The notes under the pieces: model-generated
Database searches by the model: none
The model's input: the letters and a program-made list of their open reading frames with translations, nothing else
Told to the model about the DNA's origin: nothing
NCBI GenBank assembly: GCA_030715135.1
Contig: JAUYVH010000007.1
Span: forward strand, 1 to 64,000
Source: Keguizhuia sedimenti
Lineage (GTDB): Bacteria > Pseudomonadota > Gammaproteobacteria > Burkholderiales > Burkholderiaceae_D
Reading direction: 5' to 3'
DNA length: 64,000 bases
Shown here: piece by piece, positions 28,381-37,540 of the stretch
Position numbering within the stretch: position 1 is the first letter of the stretch
Layout: every line of letters begins with the position of its first letter
Translations under genes and position numbers: made by a program

Positions 28381-29808
28381 ATGGCAAAACAATTTGATGT
28401 CGTCGTGATTGGAGCGGGGCCGGGAGGATATATCGCCGCTATCCGGGCCGCGCAACTTGGTCTATCCACCGCATGCATTGATGACTGGAAAAACAAGAAG
28501 GGTGGACCGGCGCCGGGTGGCACCTGTACCAATGTAGGATGCATTCCATCCAAGGCATTGCTGCAATCAACGGAAAATTTCGAGCATGCGGGACATGGGT
28601 TCGCAGATCACGGGATCGAAATCCAGGGTTTGTCCTTGAACATCGCGCAAATGCAGGCGCGAAAGGAAAAGGTCGTCAGCCAGAATAACGAAGGCATCCT
28701 TTATCTGTTCAAGAAGAACAAAGTCAGTTTCTTCCACGGGGCCGCGGCATTCGTTAAAAGCAGTGAGGACGGTTACCACATTAGTGTAAATGGCGATAAA
28801 GCCGAGACGATTATCGGCAAGCATATTGTTGTAGCAACCGGCTCAGTACCCAGGAACCTGCCGGGAGTCGAGTTCGACGAAAAGCTGATCTTGTCGAATA
28901 CAGGAGCGCTGGCAATCGATGCGGTTCCCAAAAGACTGGGTATTATCGGAGCTGGTGTAATCGGCCTTGAGATGGGAAGTGTCTGGCGGAGGGCGGGCGC
29001 AAATGTGACCATCCTGGAAGCCTTGCCAACCTTCCTTGGCGCCGTAGACGAGCAGATCGCAAAGGAGGCCGAGAAGTTATTCCGTAAGCAAAGTCTCGAC
29101 ATTCGCCTGGGAGTGAAACTAGGCACCATTACGACAAATAAAAACGGCGTGAAGCTTGAATACACCGATAGCGAGGGCAAGGCTGAGGTCGCTGAATTCG
29201 ATAAATTGATCGTTTCCATAGGCAGGTTGCCGAACACGTCGGGACTGAATGCCGATGGTATCGGCCTGCAGCTGGACGAACGCGGCTTCATCGCAGTAGA
29301 TGGCGATTGCAGGACCAAGCTGCCGAACGTATGGGCGGTAGGCGACGTCGTGCGCGGCCCCATGCTTGCCCATAAAGCGGAAGAGGAAGGCGTCGCGGTT
29401 GCTGAGCGCATAGCGGGCCAGCATGGCCATGTGAACTTCAATACGATTCCCTGGGTCATATATACATCGCCCGAGATCGCGTGGGTCGGCAAAACCGAAC
29501 AGGAGCTTAAGCGAGAAGGGGTGCAATACAAAGCCGGTGTATTTCCCTTTGCTGCCAATGGACGCGCCCGTGCGCTGGGCGATACGACCGGCATGGTGAA
29601 GTTCTTGGCGGATGCTAAAACGGATGAAATACTGGGCATCCATATTATCGGCCCCCTGGCTTCCGAGCTGATCGCGGAAGCGGTTGTCGCAATGGAGTTC
29701 CGCGCCTCTTCCGAGGACATTGCCCGCATTTGCCACGCGCATCCTTCCCTCGCCGAGACCACCAAGGAAGCGGCTTTGGCGGTTGAGAAGCGCAGCCTGA
29801 ATTATTGA
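28381..29808 (+). CDS. lpdA: Dihydrolipoamide dehydrogenase (E3)
   Basis: A 475-residue flavoprotein that reoxidises lipoamide. FAD binding is by VVVIGAGPGGYIAAIRAAQ; the redox pair is Cys49 and Cys54 in GGTCTNVGCIPSKALL. NAD binding is by LGIIGAGVIGLEMGSVW. The C-terminal active-site His-Glu is in CHAHPSLAETTKEA. The ATG at 28381 (MAKQFDV) is chosen over the MGTH extension. It serves the preceding odhAB genes and possibly other complexes. Confidence 0.97.
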   Translation: MAKQFDVVVIGAGPGGYIAAIRAAQLGLSTACIDDWKNKKGGPAPGGTCTNVGCIPSKALLQSTENFEHAGHGFADHGIEIQGLSLNIAQMQARKEKVVSQNNEGILYLFKKNKVSFFHGAAAFVKSSEDGYHISVNGDKAETIIGKHIVVATGSVPRNLPGVEFDEKLILSNTGALAIDAVPKRLGIIGAGVIGLEMGSVWRRAGANVTILEALPTFLGAVDEQIAKEAEKLFRKQSLDIRLGVKLGTITTNKNGVKLEYTDSEGKAEVAEFDKLIVSIGRLPNTSGLNADGIGLQLDERGFIAVDGDCRTKLPNVWAVGDVVRGPMLAHKAEEEGVAVAERIAGQHGHVNFNTIPWVIYTSPEIAWVGKTEQELKREGVQYKAGVFPFAANGRARALGDTTGMVKFLADAKTDEILGIHIIGPLASELIAEAVVAMEFRASSEDIARICHAHPSLAETTKEAALAVEKRSLNY

Positions 29809-29816
29809 GGATTAAC

Positions 29817-30215
29817 ATGCGGTATTTTATTTATGCATTGCCATTCGTTCTCGCGGCCTGCGCAACGTCCGGGCCGGGCGGAGGAAATGTGGCAATCGAG
29901 ACCACGGCAGGCGGACAGCCGCTGCCCGGCGCGAATTGCGTGGTGACCACCAATGCCGGCAGATGGAATGTGATTACGCCGGCATCGGCTCCCGTCGGAA
30001 GCGCTAACGGAGATCTGAGAGTGTTGTGCAACAAGGCTGGCTACCGCGCATCCGAAGTGGTCTATCGGCCTTCGACACCGACCAACTCAAATGTCGGAAT
30101 CGGAATCGGTGGCGGCAGCGGACATGTCGGAGTCGGCTTGGGATTCGGCATTCCGATCGGCTTGGGCGGCGGGAATTATCCGTCCACCATCACGGTTGAA
30201 ATGAATCCCCAATAA
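29817..30215 (+). CDS. Small glycine-rich lipoprotein of unknown function
   Basis: A 132-residue protein with a lipoprotein signal (MRYFIYALPFVLAACATS; lipobox LAAC, Cys19). The mature part resembles a short PEGA-like or carboxypeptidase-regulatory beta fold (TTAGGQPLPGANCVVTTNAGRW). A Gly/Val-rich stretch of about 40 residues follows (GIGIGGGSGHVGVGLGFG and onward). It starts 8 bases after the lpdA stop, so it is probably co-transcribed with the odh operon. I do not recognise a function. Outer-membrane anchoring is likely. Confidence 0.75.
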   Translation: MRYFIYALPFVLAACATSGPGGGNVAIETTAGGQPLPGANCVVTTNAGRWNVITPASAPVGSANGDLRVLCNKAGYRASEVVYRPSTPTNSNVGIGIGGGSGHVGVGLGFGIPIGLGGGNYPSTITVEMNPQ

Positions 30216-30299
30216 TCAATTCATAAAATATGACCATCCGGCACAGTCTTTAGAGCCGCAAATTCCGCTTCACATCGTAAGCAATTACAATAATCTCCT

Positions 30300-30325
30300 G
30301 GCGAGCGCAGTCTCGCCGTTTTTTT
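30300..30325 (+). terminator. Intrinsic terminator after the odh-lpd-lipoprotein operon
   Basis: GGCGAG (30300-30305) pairs with CTCGCC (30312-30317) and is followed by GTTTTTTT. It lies 85 bases after the lipoprotein stop and 46 before the zapE start. Confidence 0.8.
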
Positions 30326-30370
30326 GCAGACAATTGCGCGCCTTCACCGTGGCACATACACGGAACAAGA

Positions 30371-31465
30371 ATGAACGTCGAGGAATTCTATCAACAAGCC
30401 TTAACCCAACGCGGGTTCACTGCAGACGAGGCGCAAGAAAATGCCGTCAGGCGTCTGCAACGTGCATACGACGAATGGCAGGAATACAAGTCGCGCCGCT
30501 CGACTCCGCTGAAACGCCTGGTCTACCGTCCGGATGTGCCGCGCGGTGTTTATCTTTGGGGCGGCGTCGGCCGGGGAAAATCCTTCCTGATGGATGGATT
30601 TTTTTCAACGGTGCCGCTTGTCAGGAAAACCCGCGTACATTTTCATGAGTTCATGCGTGGCGTTCATGCGCAGTTGGACGAACTGCGGCAAGTCGCTGAT
30701 CCGCTCGATGAGGTCGCGCGCCGCATCGCAAAGAAATACCGGCTAATCTGCTTTGACGAGTTCCATGTATCGGATATTGCCGATGCAATGATTCTTTATA
30801 ACCTGCTGAGGGGCATATTTGAGCAGAATGTATCCTTGATCATTACTTCCAATTATTCGCCCGACGATCTCTATCCTGACGGCTTGCACCGTGACCGCAT
30901 TTTGCCTGCCATAGCCTTGCTGAAGGATCGTCTGGATGTGATAAATGTCGATGCAGGGGTCGACTACAGACGGCAAACCATGGAGCAGATCACGGCCTAC
31001 CATGTACCCTTGAATGCGGCTTCCGATCAGGCTTTGCGCGACGCTTTTCTAAGGATTGCCGAAACCGCGGACGAAGATCCCCGCATACAGATCGAATCGC
31101 GTGAAATCCGATGCATGCGCCGGGCCGGCGGCATCATATGGTTCGACTTTGCGACCCTTTGCGGCGGCCCTCGCTCGCAGCATGATTATCTGGAGATTGC
31201 AAGCCGCTTTCATACACTTATACTTTCGGGAGTGCCGCGCATGACGCCTGCAATGTCCTCGGAAGCCCGCCGGTTTACCTGGCTGATCGACGTGCTGTAC
31301 GATAGAAAAATAAAGTTGCTGATGTCAGCCGAAGTCCTGCCTAACGAGTTATATACTGAGGGCATCCTGTCATCGGAATTCCAGAGAACCGTATCGCGAC
31401 TGATTGAAATGCAGTCTTCGGCCTATATGAAGGCCGAAAAACGCGCACCGGTAAACTTACTCTAA
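30371..31465 (+). CDS. zapE: AFG1-family ATPase, cell division protein ZapE
   Basis: A 364-residue P-loop ATPase. Walker A is in LWGGVGRGKSFLMDGF (about residues 58-73) and Walker B in LICFDEFHVSDIADA (about 124-138). IITSNYSPDDLYPDGLHRDRILP is the sensor region. The family includes E. coli ZapE, which acts at the FtsZ ring, and mitochondrial Afg1/Lace1. The protein is soluble and should be cytoplasmic. Its place behind the odh operon is common in this bacterial group. Confidence 0.9.
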   Translation: MNVEEFYQQALTQRGFTADEAQENAVRRLQRAYDEWQEYKSRRSTPLKRLVYRPDVPRGVYLWGGVGRGKSFLMDGFFSTVPLVRKTRVHFHEFMRGVHAQLDELRQVADPLDEVARRIAKKYRLICFDEFHVSDIADAMILYNLLRGIFEQNVSLIITSNYSPDDLYPDGLHRDRILPAIALLKDRLDVINVDAGVDYRRQTMEQITAYHVPLNAASDQALRDAFLRIAETADEDPRIQIESREIRCMRRAGGIIWFDFATLCGGPRSQHDYLEIASRFHTLILSGVPRMTPAMSSEARRFTWLIDVLYDRKIKLLMSAEVLPNELYTEGILSSEFQRTVSRLIEMQSSAYMKAEKRAPVNLL

Positions 31466-31510
31466 CCAAAGTGGCACAGCGATGCAAACTATTCAGGGTA
31501 GTTGGTTATT

Positions 31511-32251
31511 ATGAATCACCATGTCATTTCTTCGATAGCACTTGGGCTGGCTTTTCTCATCTGTTTACCGGGCTATGCGCAGACTTCGGGCGCTCCTGTT
31601 TCTTCCGATGCGACCGAGTCGTTCGCGAGTGTGATTGAGCGTTATTCCCCGGGCACTATTACATCGACAGAGATCGCCGATCAGGCATTGGAAGACGTCA
31701 AACGCCAACGTGCTGGGGTGGGCGCGAAGTTCGCCGAGGACGAGGCAATCTGCTACGAAAAGTTTTTCGTTACGTCCTGCATGGATGCCGCAAAAGACCG
31801 TCGCCGCGCGGCGCTAAAGCAATTGAGCACAATTGAAGTCGAAGCCAACGCCTATAATCGCCGTGCACGAGTCGAGCAGAAGGATCAGGCCTTGCGTGAA
31901 AGGCAGGCGAAGCAGGAGGCAAAGGCTGCTGAACGGCAGGATAATCAGACTCCGGGCAGGGGCACCGAGGCGCCTGCATCTCCTCAGGATATAGCAGACC
32001 TTGAAAAGCGGTCGCGCCAAATGACGGATACACCGGCTGCGGCACCTTCAAAAAACTACAATACCGAGCGTGCTGCCCAGCATAAAGAAGAACTGGCGCA
32101 AGACCGTGCGAAGGAAATCGCGGAGGCAAAAAAACGCGAGGAAAATATCAAGGCATACGAAAGAAAGCAGCAACGTTCACTCGAACGCCAACGCGAGATT
32201 GCCGCCAGGAAGGAAGAAAAGGAGCGGGAGCGCGCAGCGAAGGGAAAATAG
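31511..32251 (+). CDS. Exported coiled-coil protein of unknown function
   Basis: A 246-residue protein with a signal peptide (about 1-24, ending GYAQ). A short conserved-looking region follows (ALEDVKRQRAGVGAKFAEDE and AICYEKFFVTSCMDAAKDRR) with two cysteines that could form a disulphide. From about residue 100 it is highly charged, Lys/Glu/Arg/Gln-rich, and predicted coiled coil to the end. The ATG at 31511 is used. It should be periplasmic. Similar proteins occur as hypothetical proteins in Burkholderiales. It follows zapE by 45 bases and may share its transcript. Confidence 0.75.
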   Translation: MNHHVISSIALGLAFLICLPGYAQTSGAPVSSDATESFASVIERYSPGTITSTEIADQALEDVKRQRAGVGAKFAEDEAICYEKFFVTSCMDAAKDRRRAALKQLSTIEVEANAYNRRARVEQKDQALRERQAKQEAKAAERQDNQTPGRGTEAPASPQDIADLEKRSRQMTDTPAAAPSKNYNTERAAQHKEELAQDRAKEIAEAKKREENIKAYERKQQRSLERQREIAARKEEKERERAAKGK

Positions 32252-32409
32252 CTTCAGCGTTCTGGTCCGGTCGGTGAGGGCAGCCGGATCAGTTTCTATG
32301 CACGTCGTCACCTGGCGCGATAATGCAAATCCGCCGGCTGGTCGTTGGCGATGCTTCCGAAAGCAGGCAGAACAGGCTGATTTTTGCTCGATCGGCCGCC
32401 GGCCTGGCC

Positions 32410-32433
32410 GTCATTGCCTGATCAGGCAATGAC
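32410..32433. repeat. Perfect 24-bp palindrome between convergent genes
   Basis: GTCATTGCCTGA is followed directly by its exact complement. It lies between the coiled-coil gene and the end of the PP2C gene, 20 bases from the latter. With no T run and no loop it is more like a protein-binding site than a classic terminator, though a two-way hairpin remains possible. Confidence 0.5.
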
Positions 32434-32452
32434 GATTACTGCGAAGCGTGCC

Positions 32453-33259
32453 TCAGACCGCACGTCTCATTTTTTCCACTTTATAGTCTTTCGTCTCTTT
32501 TGGCGGCTTAACCAGTTTGACGATTGCAAAGGTGCAATTGTCGGCATTGGTTCCTGCAGCCCGTTCGCGCACTTTTTTAATCAGCATTTCCGATGCTTCC
32601 CGTGGGGAATTCATCGCGATCGCGGCGCCGAGCTCCGAATCCGAAAAGTAATGCCAGAGTCCATCTGAACAAAGCAGAAATGCATCACCTGCCTTAAGTC
32701 CGTCGTATCGGTTAATAGTGACAAAATGGTCATTGGTGGTAGATCCCAATACATTGACCAATAAATTCGACATCCTGTGGTTTTTGGCTTCTTCCCGTTT
32801 GAGTTTTCCTTCCTGAACCAGCTTCTCTACATAAGAATGGTCGGTTGTGCGCTCGGCAAAATTGGGTCCATTGAAACGATAAAGGCGCGAATCACCGACA
32901 TGTCCCCAAAATGCGCTTCCGTCGCTTGTCAGAACCAGGATCACCATGGTGCTGTGCGGCTGCATTTCCGAAGAAATGGCATTGAGAGTGATAATCGTAT
33001 GTGCTTCCTCTCCTATAGTCTTCAACATGGACTCGACGCTCTCGCTCAGCGGAGAAAAGGACTCAAAGTTCAGTTTTGCGGTTCTGATGACCTGTTCCGC
33101 GGCCATCGCGCCGCCGGTAAGGCCACCCATGCCGTCAGCGAGCACGGCCATCACATACCCTGGTGCCTTGGGCGCTGTAAACAAAGCTACACGGTCCTGT
33201 TGTTCATTTTTGTCACCTATATGTTGACCGGTGCCTGCCTCTATCTTGTATTGGCTCAT
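32453..33259 (-). CDS. PP2C-family serine/threonine protein phosphatase
   Basis: A 268-residue phosphatase with the PP2C acidic motifs: NEQQDRVALF (residues 18-27), LADGMGGLTGG (about 41-51), WGHVGDSRLYRF, LLCSDGLWHYF and ADNCTFAIVKL. These bind two metal ions and remove phosphate from Ser/Thr residues. There is no transmembrane segment or sensor domain, so it is a cytoplasmic stand-alone enzyme. No partner kinase gene is visible in the window. It diverges from the YdcH-like gene. Confidence 0.9.
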   Translation of the reverse strand: MSQYKIEAGTGQHIGDKNEQQDRVALFTAPKAPGYVMAVLADGMGGLTGGAMAAEQVIRTAKLNFESFSPLSESVESMLKTIGEEAHTIITLNAISSEMQPHSTMVILVLTSDGSAFWGHVGDSRLYRFNGPNFAERTTDHSYVEKLVQEGKLKREEAKNHRMSNLLVNVLGSTTNDHFVTINRYDGLKAGDAFLLCSDGLWHYFSDSELGAAIAMNSPREASEMLIKKVRERAAGTNADNCTFAIVKLVKPPKETKDYKVEKMRRAV

Positions 33260-33365
33260 TCTTCGACCTGGATTACACTGCGGTTTATTAACGAATAGAG
33301 ATTATTGCATGCAATAATTTTTTTACAACAGGTTTAACATTTTTCTCCTGGGCGTCACAACATAT

Positions 33366-33566
33366 ATGGATCCAATAGAAGGAATTCGTCAACGTATCAT
33401 TGAGTTGGAACTGGAACATCGGGATTTGGATCTGGTAATTGAAACGCTTTCAAAGGATGGAAACTACGAAGAATTGCAACTGCGGCGACTAAAGAAGCGG
33501 AAACTTCAGCTGAAAGACCATATAACCTTGCTGAAAATGCAGTTGGTGCCCGATATTCCCGCCTGA
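33366..33566 (+). CDS. YdcH-family (DUF465) small helical protein
   Basis: A 66-residue, highly charged helical peptide with IIELELEHRDLDLVIETL and LQLRRLKKRKLQLKDHITLL, the pattern of the DUF465/YdcH family. That family resembles SlyX and probably forms a coiled-coil dimer. Function is unknown. It lies 94 bases before the helicase gene and may share its transcript. Confidence 0.85.
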   Translation: MDPIEGIRQRIIELELEHRDLDLVIETLSKDGNYEELQLRRLKKRKLQLKDHITLLKMQLVPDIPA

Positions 33567-33659
33567 GCGGGTTGAAAAACAACATTGATAATTCCTTTGC
33601 CGGACCCTATTTACTATAGTCCTCCGCTTTGATTTGTCTTCCTTTCTTGCCGATCCGGC

Positions 33660-35738
33660 ATGCATATTACGGTTATCAAGTTGATCAACGACCCAAAAGA
33701 TACGACCTCTGCCGACGGCTATGATAGCCAGGTAGACCAGCTATTCGATGAAAACGGCCTCCTGAGTCAGTCCGTAAATTCATTTCGGCCGCGCATGGCA
33801 CAGACGGCCATGGCAAAGGCTGTTGCACAAGCCATCAGTGGACGCACGACACTTATTGCCGAAGCCGGCACTGGTACCGGAAAGACCTTCGCTTATCTTG
33901 TGCCTGCCTTATTGTGGGGCGGAAAAGTCATTCTTTCGACGGGCACGAAAAATCTTCAGGACCAGCTTTTCCTGCGCGACATTCCTACCGTGCGCAAGGC
34001 GCTTAACGTGCCGGTTTCCGTTTCCCTGCTCAAGGGACGGGCCAATTATCTATGCCATTTTCATCTGGAACGCACTCTCCAGAACGGGCGTCTGACCTCG
34101 CGCGAAGATGTCGGCTATTTGCGGGACATTTCTCGTTTTGCAAAAACCACAACATCTGGCGATAAAGCTGAGCTTTCCCGGGTGCCGGAAAATGCGCCTG
34201 TCTGGAATCTCGTAACCTCGACGCGGGATACCTGCTTGGGGGCCGAGTGCCAGTATTACCAGGATTGCTTCGTGATGAAAGCGCGCAAGGAAGCTCAGCA
34301 GGCCGATGTCGTCGTCGTTAACCATCATTTGTTTTTTGCGGATGTGGCGTTGAAGGACACGGGTGTTGCCGAATTGCTTCCCTCGGCGAACACTATTATC
34401 TTCGACGAAGCGCATCAGTTGCCGGAAACCGCGAGCCTGTTTTTCGGTGAAACGGTTTCCACTTTCCAGGTGCTTGAACTTTGCAGGGATATATTGGCGG
34501 AAGGATTGGCGTTTGCGCGCGATTCAGTCGAATGGCCGAAACTGGTGCTTCCGGTCGAACGCGCCGCGCGCGACCTGCGACTCGCGTTTCCACAGGATTC
34601 GATCAAGCTTGCTTTGCACCAGGTAGCGCCTTCCAGTCCATTTTTTCCGGCCCTGGAAAAATTGAACGACGAACTGCAGGCGATCATCCCGGTCCTGGAA
34701 AAACAATCCGAACGTGCCGAGACAATTGCGCAATGCCATGCGCGCGCCACGGAGCTGCTGCTTAAGCTTGAAGCCTGGCAGGCACAGGCAAGCGGAGCAG
34801 GGGGACAGGCTAAAGGGGATACGGATCAAGGCAAGAATGAACATGTCCTCTGGATCGAGGCATTTTCGTCCTCCTTGCAATTACATCGAACACCGTTATC
34901 CATTGCGCCGATCTTCAACAAGCAGCGTGAAGGGTCGCCGCGCGCGTGGATATTCACTTCTGCGACGCTGGCCGTCAAGAACGACTTCAATCACTATGCG
35001 TCCCAGATGGGATTGTGGGATGAGCCTGCCCAATCCTGGCCAAGTCCGTTTAATTATGAGCAGCAGGGATTGCTGTACGTTCCAAACGGTATGCCGCAGC
35101 CAAACGCCGCCGATTATACGGATGCGGTAGTCGATGCAGCTCTGCCGGTGATTGAGGCATCCGGAGGACGTGCATTCCTGCTTTGCACCACCTTGCGCGC
35201 CGTCAACCGTGCCGCCGAGCGCATCCGAAATGAATTCGAGCGGCGCGGATTGCCTTTTCCGCTCTTTGTCCAGGGTGCGGCCGGCCGGACGGAATTGCTT
35301 GACCGTTTCCGTGCATCAGGGAACGGCGTGCTGATCGGCAGCCAGAGCTTCTGGGAAGGCGTGGACGTGCGGGGCGAGGCCTTGTCACTGGTCATTATCG
35401 ACAAACTGCCTTTTTCTCCACCGGACGATCCCGTCTTGGCCGCGAGAATCGATGCGCTCGAAAAAAAGGGCTTGAGCGGCTTCGTGCATTATCAGTTGCC
35501 GGAGGCGATCATCACCTTGAAGCAAGGGGCCGGCCGCCTGATTCGCGACGAAAACGACCGGGGCGTGTTGATGATTTGCGACCCTCGGCTGATTACCAAA
35601 CCCTATGGACGTCGCATCTGGCAGAGTCTTCCTACTTTCAAACGCACGCGGGAGCTGGCAACCGTGTTGGAGTTTTTCAATTCTGAAACATCCATAAATG
35701 GCGAGGCAAACAATTCAGTAACAGAAGTACTTACATAA
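33660..35738 (+). CDS. DinG/YoaA-type ATP-dependent DNA helicase
   Basis: A 692-residue superfamily 2 helicase of the XPD/DinG group. Walker A is AEAGTGTGKTFAYLVP (about residues 68-83) and motif II is IIFDEAHQLP. Cys residues around RANYLCHFH and DTCLGAECQYYQDC fit the four ligands of the [4Fe-4S] domain. The C-terminal motif GAGRLIRDENDRGVLMICDPRL is intact. The length and lack of an exonuclease domain fit YoaA more than DinG. It probably unwinds DNA 5' to 3' during repair. The start at 33660 is the first ATG; the first 35 residues are not strongly typical. Confidence 0.9.
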   Translation: MHITVIKLINDPKDTTSADGYDSQVDQLFDENGLLSQSVNSFRPRMAQTAMAKAVAQAISGRTTLIAEAGTGTGKTFAYLVPALLWGGKVILSTGTKNLQDQLFLRDIPTVRKALNVPVSVSLLKGRANYLCHFHLERTLQNGRLTSREDVGYLRDISRFAKTTTSGDKAELSRVPENAPVWNLVTSTRDTCLGAECQYYQDCFVMKARKEAQQADVVVVNHHLFFADVALKDTGVAELLPSANTIIFDEAHQLPETASLFFGETVSTFQVLELCRDILAEGLAFARDSVEWPKLVLPVERAARDLRLAFPQDSIKLALHQVAPSSPFFPALEKLNDELQAIIPVLEKQSERAETIAQCHARATELLLKLEAWQAQASGAGGQAKGDTDQGKNEHVLWIEAFSSSLQLHRTPLSIAPIFNKQREGSPRAWIFTSATLAVKNDFNHYASQMGLWDEPAQSWPSPFNYEQQGLLYVPNGMPQPNAADYTDAVVDAALPVIEASGGRAFLLCTTLRAVNRAAERIRNEFERRGLPFPLFVQGAAGRTELLDRFRASGNGVLIGSQSFWEGVDVRGEALSLVIIDKLPFSPPDDPVLAARIDALEKKGLSGFVHYQLPEAIITLKQGAGRLIRDENDRGVLMICDPRLITKPYGRRIWQSLPTFKRTRELATVLEFFNSETSINGEANNSVTEVLT

Positions 35739-35921
35739 ATTATTTCTACACTGTCCTTCTCTTATCCGATGCAGTGTCGCTCGCGTCCAAGAGAGTCCCT
35801 CATCGGCGATATCTTTGAAAAATAACTTGCTGTCTTTGCAATTCCGGCCGAGCCACCGCATTAAAGTAAAAAGTAAAAATGTGATGCTGGCCAGCCGCCT
35901 TGCTTCAGGTAAAATCCGGTC

Positions 35922-36659
35922 ATGAAGATTCTTGTAAGCAATGATGACGGATATCTGGCGCCGGGAGTAGTCGCCTTGGCGGAAGCGCTGGCTCCCTTAG
36001 GAGAAATCACGGTTGTATCACCAGACAGCAATCGCTCTGGTTCATCGAATTCTCTGACACTGAATCGCCCTCTATCGGTATTTCAGGCACAAAACGGCTT
36101 CTATTTCATCAATGGAACCCCTTCCGATTGTGTTCATATTGCACTTACCGGCATTTTGAACGGCAAGCCGGATCTTATCGTGTCAGGAATCAATCAAGGG
36201 CAGAATATGGGTGACGATACGCTTTATTCCGGGACGGTGGCTGCTGCTACCGAGGGCTATCTTTTCGGTATTCCGGCCATTGCATTTTCGCAAGTTGATT
36301 ACGGCTGGGCGCATCTTGATACCGCGGCGCGTGTGGCAAAGGAAATAGTCCTGCGCTACTACGACACCCTGCAAAAACCTTATCTGCTGAATGTGAATAT
36401 CCCAAACCTGCCTTATGAGCAGTTAAGAGGATTTGTACCGACCCGGCTTGGAAAACGGCATGAGTCGGAACCGGTAATCAGGGCGCAGGATCCCTATGGA
36501 CGCGAGATTTTCTGGATCGGCAGGATGGGGAAAGCCAAGGACGCTGGGGAGGGAACAGATTTCCACGCGACGTCAAACGCTCAAGTTTCCATTACGCCCT
36601 TGCAGGTCGATCTAACTCACGCCGCACAGTTGCAGGCTCTCAGGAAAGAACTGCAATGA
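35922..36659 (+). CDS. surE: 5'-nucleotidase SurE
   Basis: A 245-residue metal-dependent phosphatase with the signature [11 protein letters not shown] at the N-terminus, [15 protein letters not shown] (about 40-54) and [20 protein letters not shown] (about 86-105). These supply Asp, Ser and Asn ligands. It removes phosphate from nucleoside monophosphates and works in stationary-phase survival. Its TGA overlaps the pcm start by four bases. surE-pcm-nlpD-rpoS is a conserved order in proteobacteria. Confidence 0.96.
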   Translation: MKILVSNDDGYLAPGVVALAEALAPLGEITVVSPDSNRSGSSNSLTLNRPLSVFQAQNGFYFINGTPSDCVHIALTGILNGKPDLIVSGINQGQNMGDDTLYSGTVAAATEGYLFGIPAIAFSQVDYGWAHLDTAARVAKEIVLRYYDTLQKPYLLNVNIPNLPYEQLRGFVPTRLGKRHESEPVIRAQDPYGREIFWIGRMGKAKDAGEGTDFHATSNAQVSITPLQVDLTHAAQLQALRKELQ

Positions 36660-37522
36660 CAGAAAAAACCAGGCGTTTTCCGTTGCCCCTATCGTCTGTA
36701 GCCAACAAGGCTCATGGCGAAAAAAAAGGATTGTCGCAGCAGAAGACGGTTATGCCCCAGACTGCGACGCGCAATGCCGCGACAAACAGCAGTCTAGCGA
36801 CCAGTCGGCCGATCCGGAAAGAGCTTGGCGCCGTTCCGGTAAAAGCCGCACGGCAAATCGAGAGTTCCTCATCAACGATGGTCTCGCACGCGGTGCGTAA
36901 GGCAATGGTTGAGCGGGTTGCAAGCCAGGGCGTAAAAGATGCCAAAGTGTTGAAGGCGCTGGAAAATGTGCCGCGTCATCTTTTTTTAGAGCCCGCACTG
37001 GCAAGCCAGGCGTATATCGATGCCTCTTTGCCGATTGGGCACCATCAGACTATTTCGCAGCCATATATCGTGGCGCGCATGATTGAAGTACTTCGCGACA
37101 ATATGCAGGGAGGCACACTTGAACGTGTGCTGGAAATCGGAACTGGCTGCGGCTATCAGGCCGCGGTTCTGTCACAGGTAGCCAAGGATGTGTATTCCAT
37201 CGAACGTATCAAGGCCTTGCATGAATTGGCAAAATCCAATCTGCGGCCGTTGAGAATCCCCAATATTCGTCTCCATTATGGAGACGGCATGTTGGGTTTT
37301 CCTCAGATAGCGCCATTTGACGGTATTATTCTGGCTGCCGCCGGGCTGGAGGTTCCGAAGGATCTGCTTGAACAAATGGCGATCGGCGGACGTCTGGTTG
37401 CGCCTGTCGGCTCGAGCAGTCAGGTTTTGCAGCTCATTGAGCGCAAAAGCAGGCATGAATGGGTAACGACTAATCTGGAGAATTGCCATTTTGTGCCTTT
37501 GCGGCCGGGAACGATCGCTTGA
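36656..37522 (+). CDS. pcm: Protein-L-isoaspartate O-methyltransferase with N-terminal extension
   Basis: A 288-residue enzyme that methylates damaged isoaspartyl residues using S-adenosylmethionine. The catalytic domain (about 75-288) has [19 protein letters not shown], the cofactor motif [19 protein letters not shown], and [16 protein letters not shown]. About 75 residues precede it, rich in Lys, Ser, Thr and Gln and without predicted fold. Family members are usually near 210-220 residues. The start at 36656 overlaps surE by four bases, which supports translation of the extension. Confidence 0.93.
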   Translation: MTEKTRRFPLPLSSVANKAHGEKKGLSQQKTVMPQTATRNAATNSSLATSRPIRKELGAVPVKAARQIESSSSTMVSHAVRKAMVERVASQGVKDAKVLKALENVPRHLFLEPALASQAYIDASLPIGHHQTISQPYIVARMIEVLRDNMQGGTLERVLEIGTGCGYQAAVLSQVAKDVYSIERIKALHELAKSNLRPLRIPNIRLHYGDGMLGFPQIAPFDGIILAAAGLEVPKDLLEQMAIGGRLVAPVGSSSQVLQLIERKSRHEWVTTNLENCHFVPLRPGTIA

Positions 37523-37540
37523 GTCTGGTGGTAAGGTGAA

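Noticed and set aside
27045-28553. 502-codon minus-strand frame antisense to odhB
   Set aside because: Length alone is not evidence. The opposite strand encodes an intact E2 protein with all expected motifs.
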